Counted from the stretch's first letter, positions 1 through 8,567 are shown. The stretch is 34,986 nt of DNA from an uncultured Bacilli bacterium (GCA_944329445.1 CALVIH010000011.1:1-34986), one strand, 5' to 3'. The notes: generated from the sequence alone by a model not told the origin. Translations and numbers: made by a program.

Positions 1-21
1 GATAAAAAAAGGAGTAAGAAG

Positions 22-717
22 ATGGGAGTAATAAAAAACGAGGTAGGAAGACCAAGTAAGAAAACAAAAATAATAAGGGGAATACTAAAGTTAATAGGTA
101 TATTAATAATCATCGTGGCAGCTTTTTATGTAGGATACGTTATTAATGATAACCAGGATAACAAAGTTAGTCAGAAGGATGATAAAAAAACCACTACAAC
201 GCCTGTTTCAACGGAAAACAATCTTAAGTTTGATGAGAATCAAGTTACCACTAAAAGCATAGATGATGATGGCTTTTTAGAAAACGCTATTGAGGTTTAT
301 GTGTATGGTAATAAAATTGATTACGAGTATGAAACCGATAAAGTCATTAGTATAACGCCAATAGAAGATGTTGCGGTTATTGAATTAAGCGGTTTGGATT
401 TTAATTATTTATTATTAGTAAATCAAGATGGAAAAGTAATTTATGATTTTGAAAGATCTAATGACTATTATTATTGTTCGGATTCCGTTTATTCTAGTGA
501 ATGCTATAAATACGAGGTTAATGGTAACACGGTTAAATTTATGGTCGCTGATTTAGGCCAGGACTCATACACGGCCTGTGTTACGAATTATGATAAAGAT
601 GTTTTAATTGAATATGAAATAACTTATAAAAACGGTGAATTATCTTCTCCTAAAAAAATATCATCCATAACGGGAGAGGAGTACGTAGAAAAACATAACA
701 TAGATTGCTCAAAATAA
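22..717 (+). CDS. Hypothetical single-pass membrane protein
   Basis: A 231-residue protein that I do not recognise. A short basic N-terminus is followed by one hydrophobic segment at about residues 20-43, so the protein is probably anchored in the membrane with the rest outside. A Thr/Ser-rich linker (TTTTPVST) follows, then an acidic domain of about 160 residues rich in Tyr, Asp and Val with four Cys residues. The start is supported by AAGGAG at 9-14, eight bases upstream of the ATG. It ends just before a hairpin shared with the convergent gene at 738-905. Whether it belongs to an operon upstream cannot be seen because the window begins here. Confidence 0.8.
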   Translation: MGVIKNEVGRPSKKTKIIRGILKLIGILIIIVAAFYVGYVINDNQDNKVSQKDDKKTTTTPVSTENNLKFDENQVTTKSIDDDGFLENAIEVYVYGNKIDYEYETDKVISITPIEDVAVIELSGLDFNYLLLVNQDGKVIYDFERSNDYYYCSDSVYSSECYKYEVNGNTVKFMVADLGQDSYTACVTNYDKDVLIEYEITYKNGELSSPKKISSITGEEYVEKHNIDCSK

Positions 718-745
718 AATAGTTGGAATTTATCCAACTATTTAT
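718..745. terminator. Bidirectional hairpin between convergent genes
   Basis: AATAGTTGGA (718-727) pairs perfectly with TCCAACTATT (733-742) around a 5-base loop. A/T-rich tracts lie on both sides, so it can end transcription from 22-717 and from the minus-strand gene whose stop codon lies in its right arm. Confidence 0.65.
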
Positions 746-905
746 TTTCTTTGAAACTATCACAGATGGTTTCTTTTTTCTTTGCGTTGCAACCATTACA
801 AGTTGCACTTACCTTTATTTCATTTAAAGTACAATAATTATCAGAAGAGTTATTATACTTGCATGATTCAACGTCACATTTTATTGATTTATTATTATCG
901 TTCAT
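738..905 (-). CDS. Small Cys-rich DUF1540-like protein
   Basis: A 55-residue protein with the pattern of the DUF1540 family: a CDVESC-type start, then YC, a CNGC pair and a final Cys near ICDSFK. Such small proteins are common in Bacillota and are thought to bind metal; the function is unknown. The chosen start (ATG at 905-903) has GGAGG eight bases upstream. A longer frame upstream begins with low-complexity Asn codons and lacks a ribosome site. The stop codon lies in the hairpin shared with the convergent gene. A TTTACA/TAATAT promoter is visible upstream. Confidence 0.75.
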   Translation of the reverse strand: MNDNNKSIKCDVESCKYNNSSDNYCTLNEIKVSATCNGCNAKKKETICDSFKENK

Positions 906-942
906 TATTCTACCTCCATAAATATTATTTACATTATTAAAA

Positions 943-970
943 ATATTATTCACATATCAAAAAATGTAAA
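943..970 (-). promoter_or_regulatory. Promoter of the DUF1540-like gene
   Basis: On the minus strand, -35 TTTACA (970-965) and -10 TAATAT (948-943) are separated by 16 bases, about 40 bases before the start codon. Confidence 0.5.
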
Positions 971-1019
971 GCTAACATTAAATTAAACTTTTTATCTAAC
1001 ACATATTTACTTAAATTTA

Positions 1020-1048
1020 TTAACCTTTATTTATATACATGGTATAAT
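1020..1048 (+). promoter_or_regulatory. Promoter of the rlmN operon
   Basis: TTAACC (1020-1025), 17-base spacer, TATAAT (1043-1048). It is followed by AAGGAG and the rlmN ATG at 1073. No other strong promoter is seen before the end of the sirtuin gene, so it probably drives the six-gene operon. Confidence 0.6.
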
Positions 1049-1072
1049 TATTATTAGTTAAGGAGTATTTAG

Positions 1073-2110
1073 ATGAATAGTATTTATAATTATACAAGGG
1101 AATGTTTAGAAGATTTTTTTAAAGAAATTGGCGAATCTAAGTTTAGAGCGTTACAAGTTTTTGATTGGTTATATATTAAACGTGTTAAATCATTTGACGA
1201 AATGACTAATTTAAAAAAAGATTTGACAAAGTATTTAAAAAAGACTTTTAGTATGGAAAAACTTAAGTTGGTAAAAAAGCAAAGTGATGTTGACGTTAAA
1301 AAGTATTTGTTTGAACTATTTGATGGTAACAAAATAGAAGCGGTTTTAATGCATCATGATTATGGAAATAGTTTGTGTGTATCAACACAGGTTGGGTGCA
1401 ACATGGGATGTCGTTTTTGCGAAAGTGGAAGATTAAAGAAATTAAGAAACTTAAGTGCTTTTGAGCTTGTTTTGCAAGTACTTGCGGTGGAAGAAGACAT
1501 AAAAGATCGTGTTAGTCACGTTGTGTTAATGGGAATTGGCGAACCGTTTGACAACTATGATAACGTAATGAAATTTATTAATATAATAAACGATCCTAAA
1601 GGAATTAATATTGGAATAAGACATATTACTGTTTCTACGTGTGGGATAGTTCCTAAAATAAAAAAATTCATCGGTGAAAAAACAGGGGTAAATCTCGCAA
1701 TAAGTCTTCATGCTCCAACGGATGAAATAAGAAACAAAATAATGCCTATTAATAAAGTATATAAAATAGAAGATATTATCTCGGCGGTAAAGGATTACAT
1801 TAAAGCGACAAATAGAAGGGTTACCTTTGAATATATTTTATTAAAGGATATAAATGATACCGATGAATGTGCACGTAAACTAGCTAATCTTCTTAAAGGT
1901 ATAAACTGCTACGTGAATTTAATTCCATACAACGAAACATCACACATAGAGTATAAGACAAGCCCTAAAGTGACAATTAATAGATTTTATGATATATTAA
2001 AAGAAAGTAACATAAACGTAACGATAAGAAGGGAATTTGGTTCTAAGGTTTCTGCTGCTTGTGGACAGCTTAGAAGTGAACAAATTGACTTGAAAGGAAC
2101 AATAAAATGA
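1073..2110 (+). CDS. rlmN: 23S rRNA/tRNA adenine C2-methyltransferase RlmN
   Basis: A radical SAM enzyme that methylates C2 of A2503 in 23S rRNA and, in some bacteria, A37 of certain tRNAs. The 4Fe-4S ligands are Cys109, Cys113 and Cys116 in VGCNMGCRFC. The second catalytic cysteine near the C-terminus, which carries the transferred methyl group, is Cys330 in AACGQLR. The glycine-rich SAM motif MGIGEPFDNYD follows the cluster motif. At 345 residues it has normal length. It overlaps the next gene by four bases (ATGA), showing translational coupling. RlmN next to PP2C and PASTA kinase genes is a common Bacillota arrangement. Confidence 0.97.
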   Translation: MNSIYNYTRECLEDFFKEIGESKFRALQVFDWLYIKRVKSFDEMTNLKKDLTKYLKKTFSMEKLKLVKKQSDVDVKKYLFELFDGNKIEAVLMHHDYGNSLCVSTQVGCNMGCRFCESGRLKKLRNLSAFELVLQVLAVEEDIKDRVSHVVLMGIGEPFDNYDNVMKFINIINDPKGINIGIRHITVSTCGIVPKIKKFIGEKTGVNLAISLHAPTDEIRNKIMPINKVYKIEDIISAVKDYIKATNRRVTFEYILLKDINDTDECARKLANLLKGINCYVNLIPYNETSHIEYKTSPKVTINRFYDILKESNINVTIRREFGSKVSAACGQLRSEQIDLKGTIK

Positions 2111-2844
2111 AAGCATATTACATATCAGATACTGGTAAGGTAAGAACCCATAACGAAGATTCGGTAATGGCTGTTAAAAACCTATCCGGAGAACATTTGT
2201 TGGTTGTGGCAGACGGAATGGGAGGACATAAAGCCGGAGAAGTAGCTTCGTCAATCGTTGTTAATGGGCTTACCGATAAGTTTAAAACAATGGAAACAAT
2301 TGGTGAAAAACAAGACGCGGTCAATTGGATTAGAGAAAACGTAAACGAACTTAATGATGCAATTTTTAAATATACTGATGAGTTCCCAGAGAGTAAGGGA
2401 ATGGGTACCACGCTTGTTCTTGCAATAGTTACGAAGGAATATATATTGTTTGGTAACGTTGGTGATTCATCTGGTTTTGTTATTAAAAAAGGAAAATTAT
2501 ACAAGGTAACTAAAGACCATACGTTGGTAAACTTACTTGTTGAAACTGGAGAACTTACCAAGGAAGAGGCCGAAAATCATCCAAGAAAAAACGTTTTAAT
2601 GCGGGCTTTAGGTGCGAACAATCCAGTTGATGTTGATATTTTTGACGTTGATGTAACTTGTGATGGTTTACTATTATGTAGTGATGGTTTAACTAATATG
2701 TTAACGGTTAACCAAATAGAAAAAGTTTTAAATAGCGATTTATCGTTAGAAGAAAAAATTGTTAAGTTAATTAGAAAGAGTAATTTAAGGGGTGGAACCG
2801 ATAATGTATCCATCGCGTATTTAGAAAAGGAAAGTGGTGAATAA
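2107..2844 (+). CDS. prpC: PP2C-type Ser/Thr protein phosphatase
   Basis: A metal-dependent (PPM) phosphatase that reverses phosphorylation by the kinase encoded next. The metal-binding motifs are present: NEDS near the N-terminus, VADGMGGH, GTTLVLA, GDSS, CSDGLTNML and GGTDNVS near the C-terminus. Length (245 residues) is usual for the PrpC/Stp family, and there is no membrane segment, so it is cytoplasmic. The start codon overlaps the rlmN stop, and only two bases separate its stop from the kinase start. Confidence 0.96.
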   Translation: MKAYYISDTGKVRTHNEDSVMAVKNLSGEHLLVVADGMGGHKAGEVASSIVVNGLTDKFKTMETIGEKQDAVNWIRENVNELNDAIFKYTDEFPESKGMGTTLVLAIVTKEYILFGNVGDSSGFVIKKGKLYKVTKDHTLVNLLVETGELTKEEAENHPRKNVLMRALGANNPVDVDIFDVDVTCDGLLLCSDGLTNMLTVNQIEKVLNSDLSLEEKIVKLIRKSNLRGGTDNVSIAYLEKESGE

Positions 2845-2846
2845 GC

Positions 2847-4586
2847 ATGATCGCAAAGGGACAACTTATAAACGATCGTTACGAGATAGAAAAATTAATT
2901 GGTGAAGGTGGTATGGCTAACGTTTATTTAGCCAGGGACACCATATTAGATAGAAAGGTTGCCGTTAAGGTATTAAGGGGCGATTTAGCGGGCGATGAAA
3001 AATTTGTAAGAAGGTTTCAAAGGGAAGCGCTATCTGCTTCTTCACTATCTCATCCTAACATTGTTGAAATATATGACGTGGGAGAAGACGAAGGAAACTT
3101 TTACATTGTAATGGAGTTTATTGAAGGAAAAACTTTAAAACAACTAATAAAAAAACGTGGCGTGCTATCTCTTCCAGAAACAATGGACATCATGCTTCAA
3201 CTTTTAGACGCGTTAGCAAGTGCGCACGACTCTTACATAATACATAGGGATATAAAGCCACAAAACATAATGATTAAGGAAAGCGGATTAGTTAAAATAA
3301 CGGATTTTGGTATTGCAATGGCACTTAATAGTGCGCAATTAACCCAGACAAACTCCGTTATGGGATCGGTACACTACTTACCTCCAGAGCAAGCAAGTGG
3401 TAAGGGATCTACCATTAGAAGTGATATTTATTCTCTTGGTATTTTAATGTTTGAAATGTTAACTGGAAAAGTTCCGTTTAGGGGGGACAGTGCCGTTGAA
3501 ATAGCTTTGAAACATATGAAAGAACCACTTCCAAGTGTAAGAGAAATAAATCCGGTTGTACCTCAATCAGTTGAAAACATTATTTTAAAAGCAGCGGCTA
3601 AAAATCCTAAAAATAGGTATAAAGACGTAAGGGAAATGGCGGATGACATTAGGACTTGCCTTGACGAGTCGCGAGAAAACGAAGAAAGAATAGTATTTAA
3701 ATATCCGGAAACAGATTTTTCTGATACCAAGGCCGTTAACCTTAAAGAAACGAAAAAAGAAAAGGCCGAAGATAAACCGGTTGTTAAGCAGATTACCGAA
3801 GATGACAAAGTAGAAAAAAGTAATAAGAAAAAAACAATTATATTGGCATCGATAATCTCAGTTGCTGTTTTAGCGTTTGTGCTCGTTGTTATTGTTTTAC
3901 CAAAGGTAACCGCATCGAAGGATGTTAAAATTCCAGATGTTTACGGAATGGAAATATCCAAGGCGGAGGACATGCTTAAAGAAAGTGGATTCAAAATAGA
4001 TTCAAAGAAAAAAGCAAGTGATGACGTCGATGAGAACTTAGTAATCGAAACGGAGCCTGCTAAGAACAGGTATGCTAAAAAAGGAACTACCATAACCATA
4101 TATTATTCATCTGGTTCTGAAAAGACTGAAATTGAAGATTATACTGGTCAGAATGCATATGAAGTAAAAGCTAAATTAGAGCTATTAGGACTTACTGTTA
4201 CGATAGAAGAAAAGGAAGTAGAAAATAGTTCTGATTATAAAGATAAGGAGCAACTAATAATAGATCAAAGTGTTAAAGCTGGTGATAAATTAGCATCAGG
4301 AGAAAGTATTATTTTATACATACCTAAAATATTAACGGTTTATCCAGACATGGTAACGGATGGTTGGACGTTAGAAAGAGCAACTGAGTTTTGTGAAAAA
4401 TACGGGCTTACAATAAAGGTTACTTATCAAGAAACTAATGATGTGGAGGAAGGTATCGTTCTTGCGCAATCGCCAAAGGCAGGAGAAGAGGTTTTTGAAA
4501 ATGAAACATTTAAGGTCGTAATTTCTAAAAGGCAAGAAACAACCACTACACAACCTGCCACTACTACTGGCCCTCAAGGAGAATAA
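2847..4586 (+). CDS. prkC: PASTA-domain Ser/Thr protein kinase (PrkC/StkP type)
   Basis: A 579-residue transmembrane kinase that senses cell-wall fragments and regulates growth and wall synthesis. The cytoplasmic kinase domain shows GEGGMANVYLA, the ATP-binding Lys41 (VAVKVL), the catalytic Asp135 in HRDIKPQN, DFGIA, and the PPEQ substrate motif. A Lys/Glu-rich linker leads to one membrane segment (about residues 329-351). Three PASTA repeats follow, starting near KIPDVYGM, EIEDYTGQN and VYPDMVTDG. The C-terminal tail is Thr-rich (TTTTQPATTTGPQGE) and may be exposed in the wall. It is paired with the phosphatase upstream and abuts rsgA. Confidence 0.97.
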   Translation: MIAKGQLINDRYEIEKLIGEGGMANVYLARDTILDRKVAVKVLRGDLAGDEKFVRRFQREALSASSLSHPNIVEIYDVGEDEGNFYIVMEFIEGKTLKQLIKKRGVLSLPETMDIMLQLLDALASAHDSYIIHRDIKPQNIMIKESGLVKITDFGIAMALNSAQLTQTNSVMGSVHYLPPEQASGKGSTIRSDIYSLGILMFEMLTGKVPFRGDSAVEIALKHMKEPLPSVREINPVVPQSVENIILKAAAKNPKNRYKDVREMADDIRTCLDESRENEERIVFKYPETDFSDTKAVNLKETKKEKAEDKPVVKQITEDDKVEKSNKKKTIILASIISVAVLAFVLVVIVLPKVTASKDVKIPDVYGMEISKAEDMLKESGFKIDSKKKASDDVDENLVIETEPAKNRYAKKGTTITIYYSSGSEKTEIEDYTGQNAYEVKAKLELLGLTVTIEEKEVENSSDYKDKEQLIIDQSVKAGDKLASGESIILYIPKILTVYPDMVTDGWTLERATEFCEKYGLTIKVTYQETNDVEEGIVLAQSPKAGEEVFENETFKVVISKRQETTTTQPATTTGPQGE

Positions 4587-5429
4587 ATGAAGGGTAGAGT
4601 AATTAAATTAATAAGTAATAAATGGACCGTTGAACATAACGGAAAGTATTATGAGTGTTCGTCCGTTGGTAAATTTAGATACCATAAAACATCACCAATA
4701 GTTGGTGACATAGTAGAATTTGATGGTGATAACAACGTTATAACAAAAATATTACCCAGAGAAAATGAACTTATAAGGCCTCCAATTGCAAACGTTGATC
4801 AAGCTTTAATATTAGTTAGTTGTCGTGAACCTAATTTTTCTAGTAATTTGCTAGATAAAATGTTAGTCGTAATCGAGTATAACAACATAAAACCAATAAT
4901 CTGTTTTACTAAGTATGATTTACTTGAAGATACGAGTGAGATTGATGAGATAATTTCTTATTACAAAAAGATTGGCTATGAGGTATATATTAATAGTTCC
5001 TTAGCGGACATAACGAACGTTTTAAAGGGTAAACTAAGTGTTTTAACCGGACAAACGGGAGTTGGTAAGTCATCTTTATTAAATCATCTAAAAACGGATC
5101 TTAACCTTGCTACCGGGGAAATATCCAAGGCATTAGGAAGAGGAAGACATACTACGAGACACGTAGAATTACTTGAGGTTGCCCAAGGCTTAGTCGCGGA
5201 TACTCCAGGTTTTTCACAACTTGATTTCGTTGGAATGGATAAAAATGACATAAAAGATAATTTCATAGAGTTTTATGCTAACCAAGATAAATGTAAGTAT
5301 AAAGATTGTATGCATATAAAAGAAGATGGATGTTATATAAAAGAGTTGGTAAAAGAAGGTAAAGTAAGAAGTACAAGGTATGATAATTATAAAAAGTTTA
5401 TTGAAAGTATAATTGATAAGAAGAGGTAG
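4587..5429 (+). CDS. rsgA: Ribosome small subunit GTPase RsgA
   Basis: A circularly permuted GTPase that acts late in 30S subunit maturation. The N-terminal OB-fold is followed by the G4-like motif TKYDL, then the P-loop GQTGVGKSS (residues 155-163), then the G3 motif DTPGFSQ. The C-terminal zinc-binding region has Cys residues and a His in CKYKDCMHIKEDGC. Length (280) is normal. Its ATG directly follows the kinase stop, and three bases separate it from rpe; PrkC-RsgA-Rpe is a conserved Bacillota order. Confidence 0.96.
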   Translation: MKGRVIKLISNKWTVEHNGKYYECSSVGKFRYHKTSPIVGDIVEFDGDNNVITKILPRENELIRPPIANVDQALILVSCREPNFSSNLLDKMLVVIEYNNIKPIICFTKYDLLEDTSEIDEIISYYKKIGYEVYINSSLADITNVLKGKLSVLTGQTGVGKSSLLNHLKTDLNLATGEISKALGRGRHTTRHVELLEVAQGLVADTPGFSQLDFVGMDKNDIKDNFIEFYANQDKCKYKDCMHIKEDGCYIKELVKEGKVRSTRYDNYKKFIESIIDKKR

Positions 5430-5432
5430 AAA

Positions 5433-6053
5433 ATGAAGGTATCGGTATCAGTTTTAAAAGAATATGATAGGTTAATAAAAGCAGTAAAAAAAGTTAATGA
5501 ATCAAGTGCTGATTTCCTGCACGTTGATGTAATGGATGGTAAGTTTGTTGACAATGAGAAATTTCCGTTAGAGGTTGTTCGTGATGTTAAACAAATATCT
5601 GAAAAACCACTTGATGTTCATTTGATGGTGGAAAGTCATGACTTGATAAAAGAGTATGCAAAATTAATGCCTGAGTACTTAACGTTTCACGTTGAGGTAA
5701 TAGACGATTATACGCTAATTGATTACGTTAAATCACTTGGGATTAAGGTAGGTCTTGCAATAAATCCTGAAACCGACATAAAACGTCTAATGCCATACGT
5801 AGATGACGTTGATTTGGTGCTGTTTATGAGTGTTACACCGGGCGCTGGTGGTCAAGAATTTAAGGAAGAAGTCGTTGATAAGATAAAAGCGTTTAAAAAG
5901 GTAGCCCCTTCTGATCTTATCATTAGCGTTGATGGTGGTGTTAATCAAAAAACGGTAGGATTATGTAAGTACGCTGGTTGTGACATGGTTGTTGCAGGTT
6001 CTTATATAACCAATAAAGAAAACTATGAAGAGGCTATTAAACAACTAAGATGA
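5433..6053 (+). CDS. rpe: Ribulose-phosphate 3-epimerase
   Basis: Interconverts ribulose 5-phosphate and xylulose 5-phosphate in the pentose phosphate pathway. The (beta/alpha)8 signature motifs are present: HVDVMDGKF (metal and catalytic residues), DVHLMVE, MSVTPGAGGQ and SVDGGV with the second catalytic Asp. At 206 residues it is slightly shorter than the usual 215-225. The N-terminal motif is SVSVLKEYD rather than the common SILSADF, and the family's NPGFGGQ reads TPGAGGQ here, so it is somewhat divergent. It overlaps the sirtuin gene by four bases (ATGA). Confidence 0.93.
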   Translation: MKVSVSVLKEYDRLIKAVKKVNESSADFLHVDVMDGKFVDNEKFPLEVVRDVKQISEKPLDVHLMVESHDLIKEYAKLMPEYLTFHVEVIDDYTLIDYVKSLGIKVGLAINPETDIKRLMPYVDDVDLVLFMSVTPGAGGQEFKEEVVDKIKAFKKVAPSDLIISVDGGVNQKTVGLCKYAGCDMVVAGSYITNKENYEEAIKQLR

Positions 6054-6769
6054 AAAATAAGGTAGACACACTAAATGAAATAATAAAAAATTCTAAAAAC
6101 ATTGTGTTTTTTGGAGGAGCTGGCGTATCAACGGAAAGTAATATTCCGGATTTTAGAAGTAAAGATGGATTATATAATAGTAACATAAGTGAAGATCCAG
6201 AGTATTTATTAAGTCATGAGTGTTTTGTAAATGAGCCAGAAAAATTCTTTGATTTTTATTTTAATAAAATGATTTATGATGATGCAAAACCAAACGAGTG
6301 TCATAAAAAGCTAAAAAGGCTAGAGGAAAAAGGAAAGCTAAGCGCGGTTATAACTCAAAACATAGACGGTCTTCATCAACGAGCGGGATCTAAAAAAGTG
6401 TTAGAACTACATGGAAACGTTAATTATTTAACTTGTTTCAAATGTGGTAAAAAATATAATTTAAAAGATATTAAAAGGAAAGGTATTCCAAAGTGTTCAT
6501 GTGGTGGCACTTTAAAACCAGACGTCGTTTTATATGGGGAACCATTAGACGATATCGTCGTTAAAGATGCGATTAAAGAAATAGAAAACGCTGATACCTT
6601 AATAGTTGGAGGAACATCACTTGTTGTTTATCCAGCAGCCGGATTTATTAAACTCTTTAAAGGAAAAAATTTAGTAATAATAAATAAAGATAAAACATAT
6701 GCCGATAAATTCGCAACACTTGTTATAAATGATTCCATTGCGAAAATTTTTAAACAAATAGATGAATAA
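6050..6769 (+). CDS. cobB: NAD-dependent protein deacylase (sirtuin)
   Basis: A bacterial sirtuin that removes acyl groups from lysine using NAD. Motifs in order: GAGVSTESNIPDFRS (NAD binding), TQNIDGLHQRAG, catalytic His121 in LELHGNV, a zinc site with CFKC and CSC pairs, PDVVLYGEPL and GGTSLVVYPAAG. The 239-residue length is normal. It is the last gene of the operon begun by rlmN, overlapping rpe by four bases, and a strong terminator follows. A sirtuin joined to this operon is less usual than the genes before it. Confidence 0.94.
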   Translation: MKNKVDTLNEIIKNSKNIVFFGGAGVSTESNIPDFRSKDGLYNSNISEDPEYLLSHECFVNEPEKFFDFYFNKMIYDDAKPNECHKKLKRLEEKGKLSAVITQNIDGLHQRAGSKKVLELHGNVNYLTCFKCGKKYNLKDIKRKGIPKCSCGGTLKPDVVLYGEPLDDIVVKDAIKEIENADTLIVGGTSLVVYPAAGFIKLFKGKNLVIINKDKTYADKFATLVINDSIAKIFKQIDE

Positions 6770-6772
6770 AGT

Positions 6773-6804
6773 AAAAGCACAAGTTGACATACTGGTGCTT
6801 TTTT
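6773..6804 (+). terminator. Terminator of the rlmN-cobB operon
   Basis: AAAAGCAC (6773-6780) pairs with GTGCTTTT (6795-6802) around a 14-base loop, followed by a T-run. Confidence 0.8.
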
Positions 6805-6840
6805 GATATCATAGCGAGCATTGAAAAGGGGAAAAACAAA

Positions 6841-7824
6841 ATGACAAACGAAGAAATTCAAAGAATCGTGAAGATGATTAGTTTTATTATTGCTGTTGGT
6901 TTTAGTACAACGTTTTCAGGAACCTTATCTTATATAATTAATAAACTTCCCGTAATAAAAAAACATAATCAACATTGGATGCGTGTTAATAATAATGAAG
7001 TTAAGTACGAAAAGCAAATAGAAAACTATAATAGGGAAATGTTTGCGTATTGTGATGAAATTAAAAAATTAAATTTATCGGATCTTGAGTTGTTTATAAA
7101 GTTATTTGATGATTTATGGAAGCGAATAGATGGTTATAGTCGTGTGGCTGATGATGTTTGTGGGTTAGAAAGATTGTATTTAAAAGAAGAAAACAAGGGT
7201 AGTTGTAGACATTTTTCTGATGATATGATTGCAAAGTTAAATTATATAAACCCTAAATACCATGCAAGAAAGATAATTGTTTACGTATCAGATACTTTGG
7301 ATGATACATATAATTTACCAATAAAACGTACCATATTGCCAAGTAATCCTAATTTTAGTAAAGAATTATTTGAAGGTTTTAAAAAACATATGATTAATGA
7401 GTTTGGAATTGATTATTTTAATGAAAAGATGAAAGATGAATCAATTTTAAAACCCATAGAAGAAAGTTTAGATGAGCAACCTGTAAAGGAAGATGGAAAC
7501 CATATTGTGTGTGCCGTTGATATACCTGATAAAAATATTACCCTTATGCTTGATCCGACAAACTCTGTTATAGGATATTTTAAAGGTAAAAAAATAATAA
7601 CTTTTGGTGGTAATAAAACGGGTTATAAATATGTTAAAAGAAGAAACTATATAGAAAATAAGACCAGTACGTTTGTAAGACATGAACTTAAATCAGGATT
7701 AAATAATTTTGTTCCATATAAAATAATCAATCGGTTATATGGTGAAGAATCTCAGGAAGAAGCTTATGAAAAAATTTTGTACGTTGATCAAGAATACGCG
7801 TTAAACCGTCAAAAAGGCTTATAA
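6841..7824 (+). CDS. Putative membrane-anchored transglutaminase-like cysteine protein
   Basis: A 327-residue protein with a hydrophobic segment at about residues 10-32. I do not recognise an exact family. The order and spacing of Cys122 (GSCRHFSDD), His221 (GNHIVCAV) and Asp238 (MLDPTN) match the Cys-His-Asp triad of transglutaminase/papain-like folds, where the Asp is often in an LDPT motif. The role, peptidase or otherwise, is unknown. The ATG at 6841 was chosen because AAAGGGG lies about eight bases upstream; an earlier in-frame ATG at 6784 sits inside the preceding terminator and has no ribosome site. It is a single-gene unit before the infC leader. Confidence 0.75.
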   Translation: MTNEEIQRIVKMISFIIAVGFSTTFSGTLSYIINKLPVIKKHNQHWMRVNNNEVKYEKQIENYNREMFAYCDEIKKLNLSDLELFIKLFDDLWKRIDGYSRVADDVCGLERLYLKEENKGSCRHFSDDMIAKLNYINPKYHARKIIVYVSDTLDDTYNLPIKRTILPSNPNFSKELFEGFKKHMINEFGIDYFNEKMKDESILKPIEESLDEQPVKEDGNHIVCAVDIPDKNITLMLDPTNSVIGYFKGKKIITFGGNKTGYKYVKRRNYIENKTSTFVRHELKSGLNNFVPYKIINRLYGEESQEEAYEKILYVDQEYALNRQKGL

Positions 7825-7840
7825 AATAAACATAAAAGGC

Positions 7841-7869
7841 TTTACAAAGTATAAAATATATTGTATACT
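7841..7869 (+). promoter_or_regulatory. Promoter of infC-rpmI-rplT
   Basis: TTTACA (7841-7846), 17-base spacer, TATACT (7864-7869). Transcription would begin near 7876, giving a leader of about 155 bases. Confidence 0.8.
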
Positions 7870-7875
7870 ATAAAA

Positions 7876-8013
7876 GTAATTTTGATATGAAGGAAAGAAG
7901 ATTGTATTTATCTCACCCGATTGCAAGTAAGTAATGGGTTAAACGCCAACTTTGAATAACATAAATTATTTTGCGTTTTTTAAGGTGAATACTAATCTTG
8001 TATTCACTTTTTT
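7876..8013 (+). ncRNA. L20 leader (autoregulatory 5' UTR)
   Basis: The leader carries the conserved parts of the ribosomal protein L20 leader of Bacillota: CTCACCC (7912-7918), GGGTTAAACGC (7936-7946), GCGTTTTTTAAGGTGAA (7973-7989). AAACGC can pair with GCGTTT to make a T-run terminator. CACC can pair at long range with GGTG to make the structure that mimics the L20 site on 23S rRNA. By family knowledge, excess L20 stops its own operon; that function is inferred here. Confidence 0.85.
7985..8013 (+). terminator. Leader attenuator hairpin before infC
   Basis: GTGAATAC (7985-7992) pairs perfectly with GTATTCAC (8000-8007), followed by six T's. It overlaps the GGTGAA of the L20 leader, so formation of one structure would affect the other. 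Confidence 0.7.
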
Positions 8014-8030
8014 AATGGAGGTGCTTTAAT

Positions 8031-8555
8031 ATAGCAAAAGAAAAAGAAATGCCAATTAATGAACAAATAAGAGCAAACCAAATGCTTGTAATTGGCCCAA
8101 ATGGTGAACAACTTGGTATTAAATCTAAGGATGAGGCATTAACGCTTGCTTCATATGCTGGTTTTGACCTTGTATTAATTAACGATAAAGGGGAAAATCC
8201 GGTTTGTAAATTAATGGATTATAGTAAGTTTAAGTATGAGAAGAAGAAAAAATTAAAAGAATCTCAGAAAAGACAGAAAGAAAACAATGCCGAAATGAAA
8301 GAATACCGTTTGTCGCCAAACATAGACGTACATGACTTTAATACCAAACTAAATAATGCAAGAAAGTATTTAGAAAAGGGTCATAAAATCAAATTATCCA
8401 TACGTTTTAGAGGACGTGAAATGCAGTTTACTGATAAAGGTAAAGAAGTATTATTAAGGTTTGCTGACGAATTAAAAGAAATCGGTACAATTGAAAGCGC
8501 ACCAACGTTAGATGGAAGAAACATGATGGCTATGCTTAGCCCAATTAAGAAATAG
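8031..8555 (+). CDS. infC: Translation initiation factor IF-3 (AUA start)
   Basis: IF-3 binds the 30S subunit, prevents 50S joining and checks initiator tRNA pairing. The typical N-terminal text PINEQIRANQMLVIG, the Lys-rich linker, and a C-terminal domain containing the RFRGREM motif are present. An ATG exists at 8049, but it is 25 bases from the only SD. GGAGGTG (8017-8023) is seven bases from an in-frame ATA at 8031, giving (M)AKEKEMPINEQ, as in other IF-3 proteins. infC genes are known to use AUU, AUC or AUA starts, letting IF-3 repress its own translation. With this start the protein has 174 residues. Confidence 0.93.
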   Translation: MAKEKEMPINEQIRANQMLVIGPNGEQLGIKSKDEALTLASYAGFDLVLINDKGENPVCKLMDYSKFKYEKKKKLKESQKRQKENNAEMKEYRLSPNIDVHDFNTKLNNARKYLEKGHKIKLSIRFRGREMQFTDKGKEVLLRFADELKEIGTIESAPTLDGRNMMAMLSPIKK

Positions 8556-8567
8556 GAGGATTAAATT

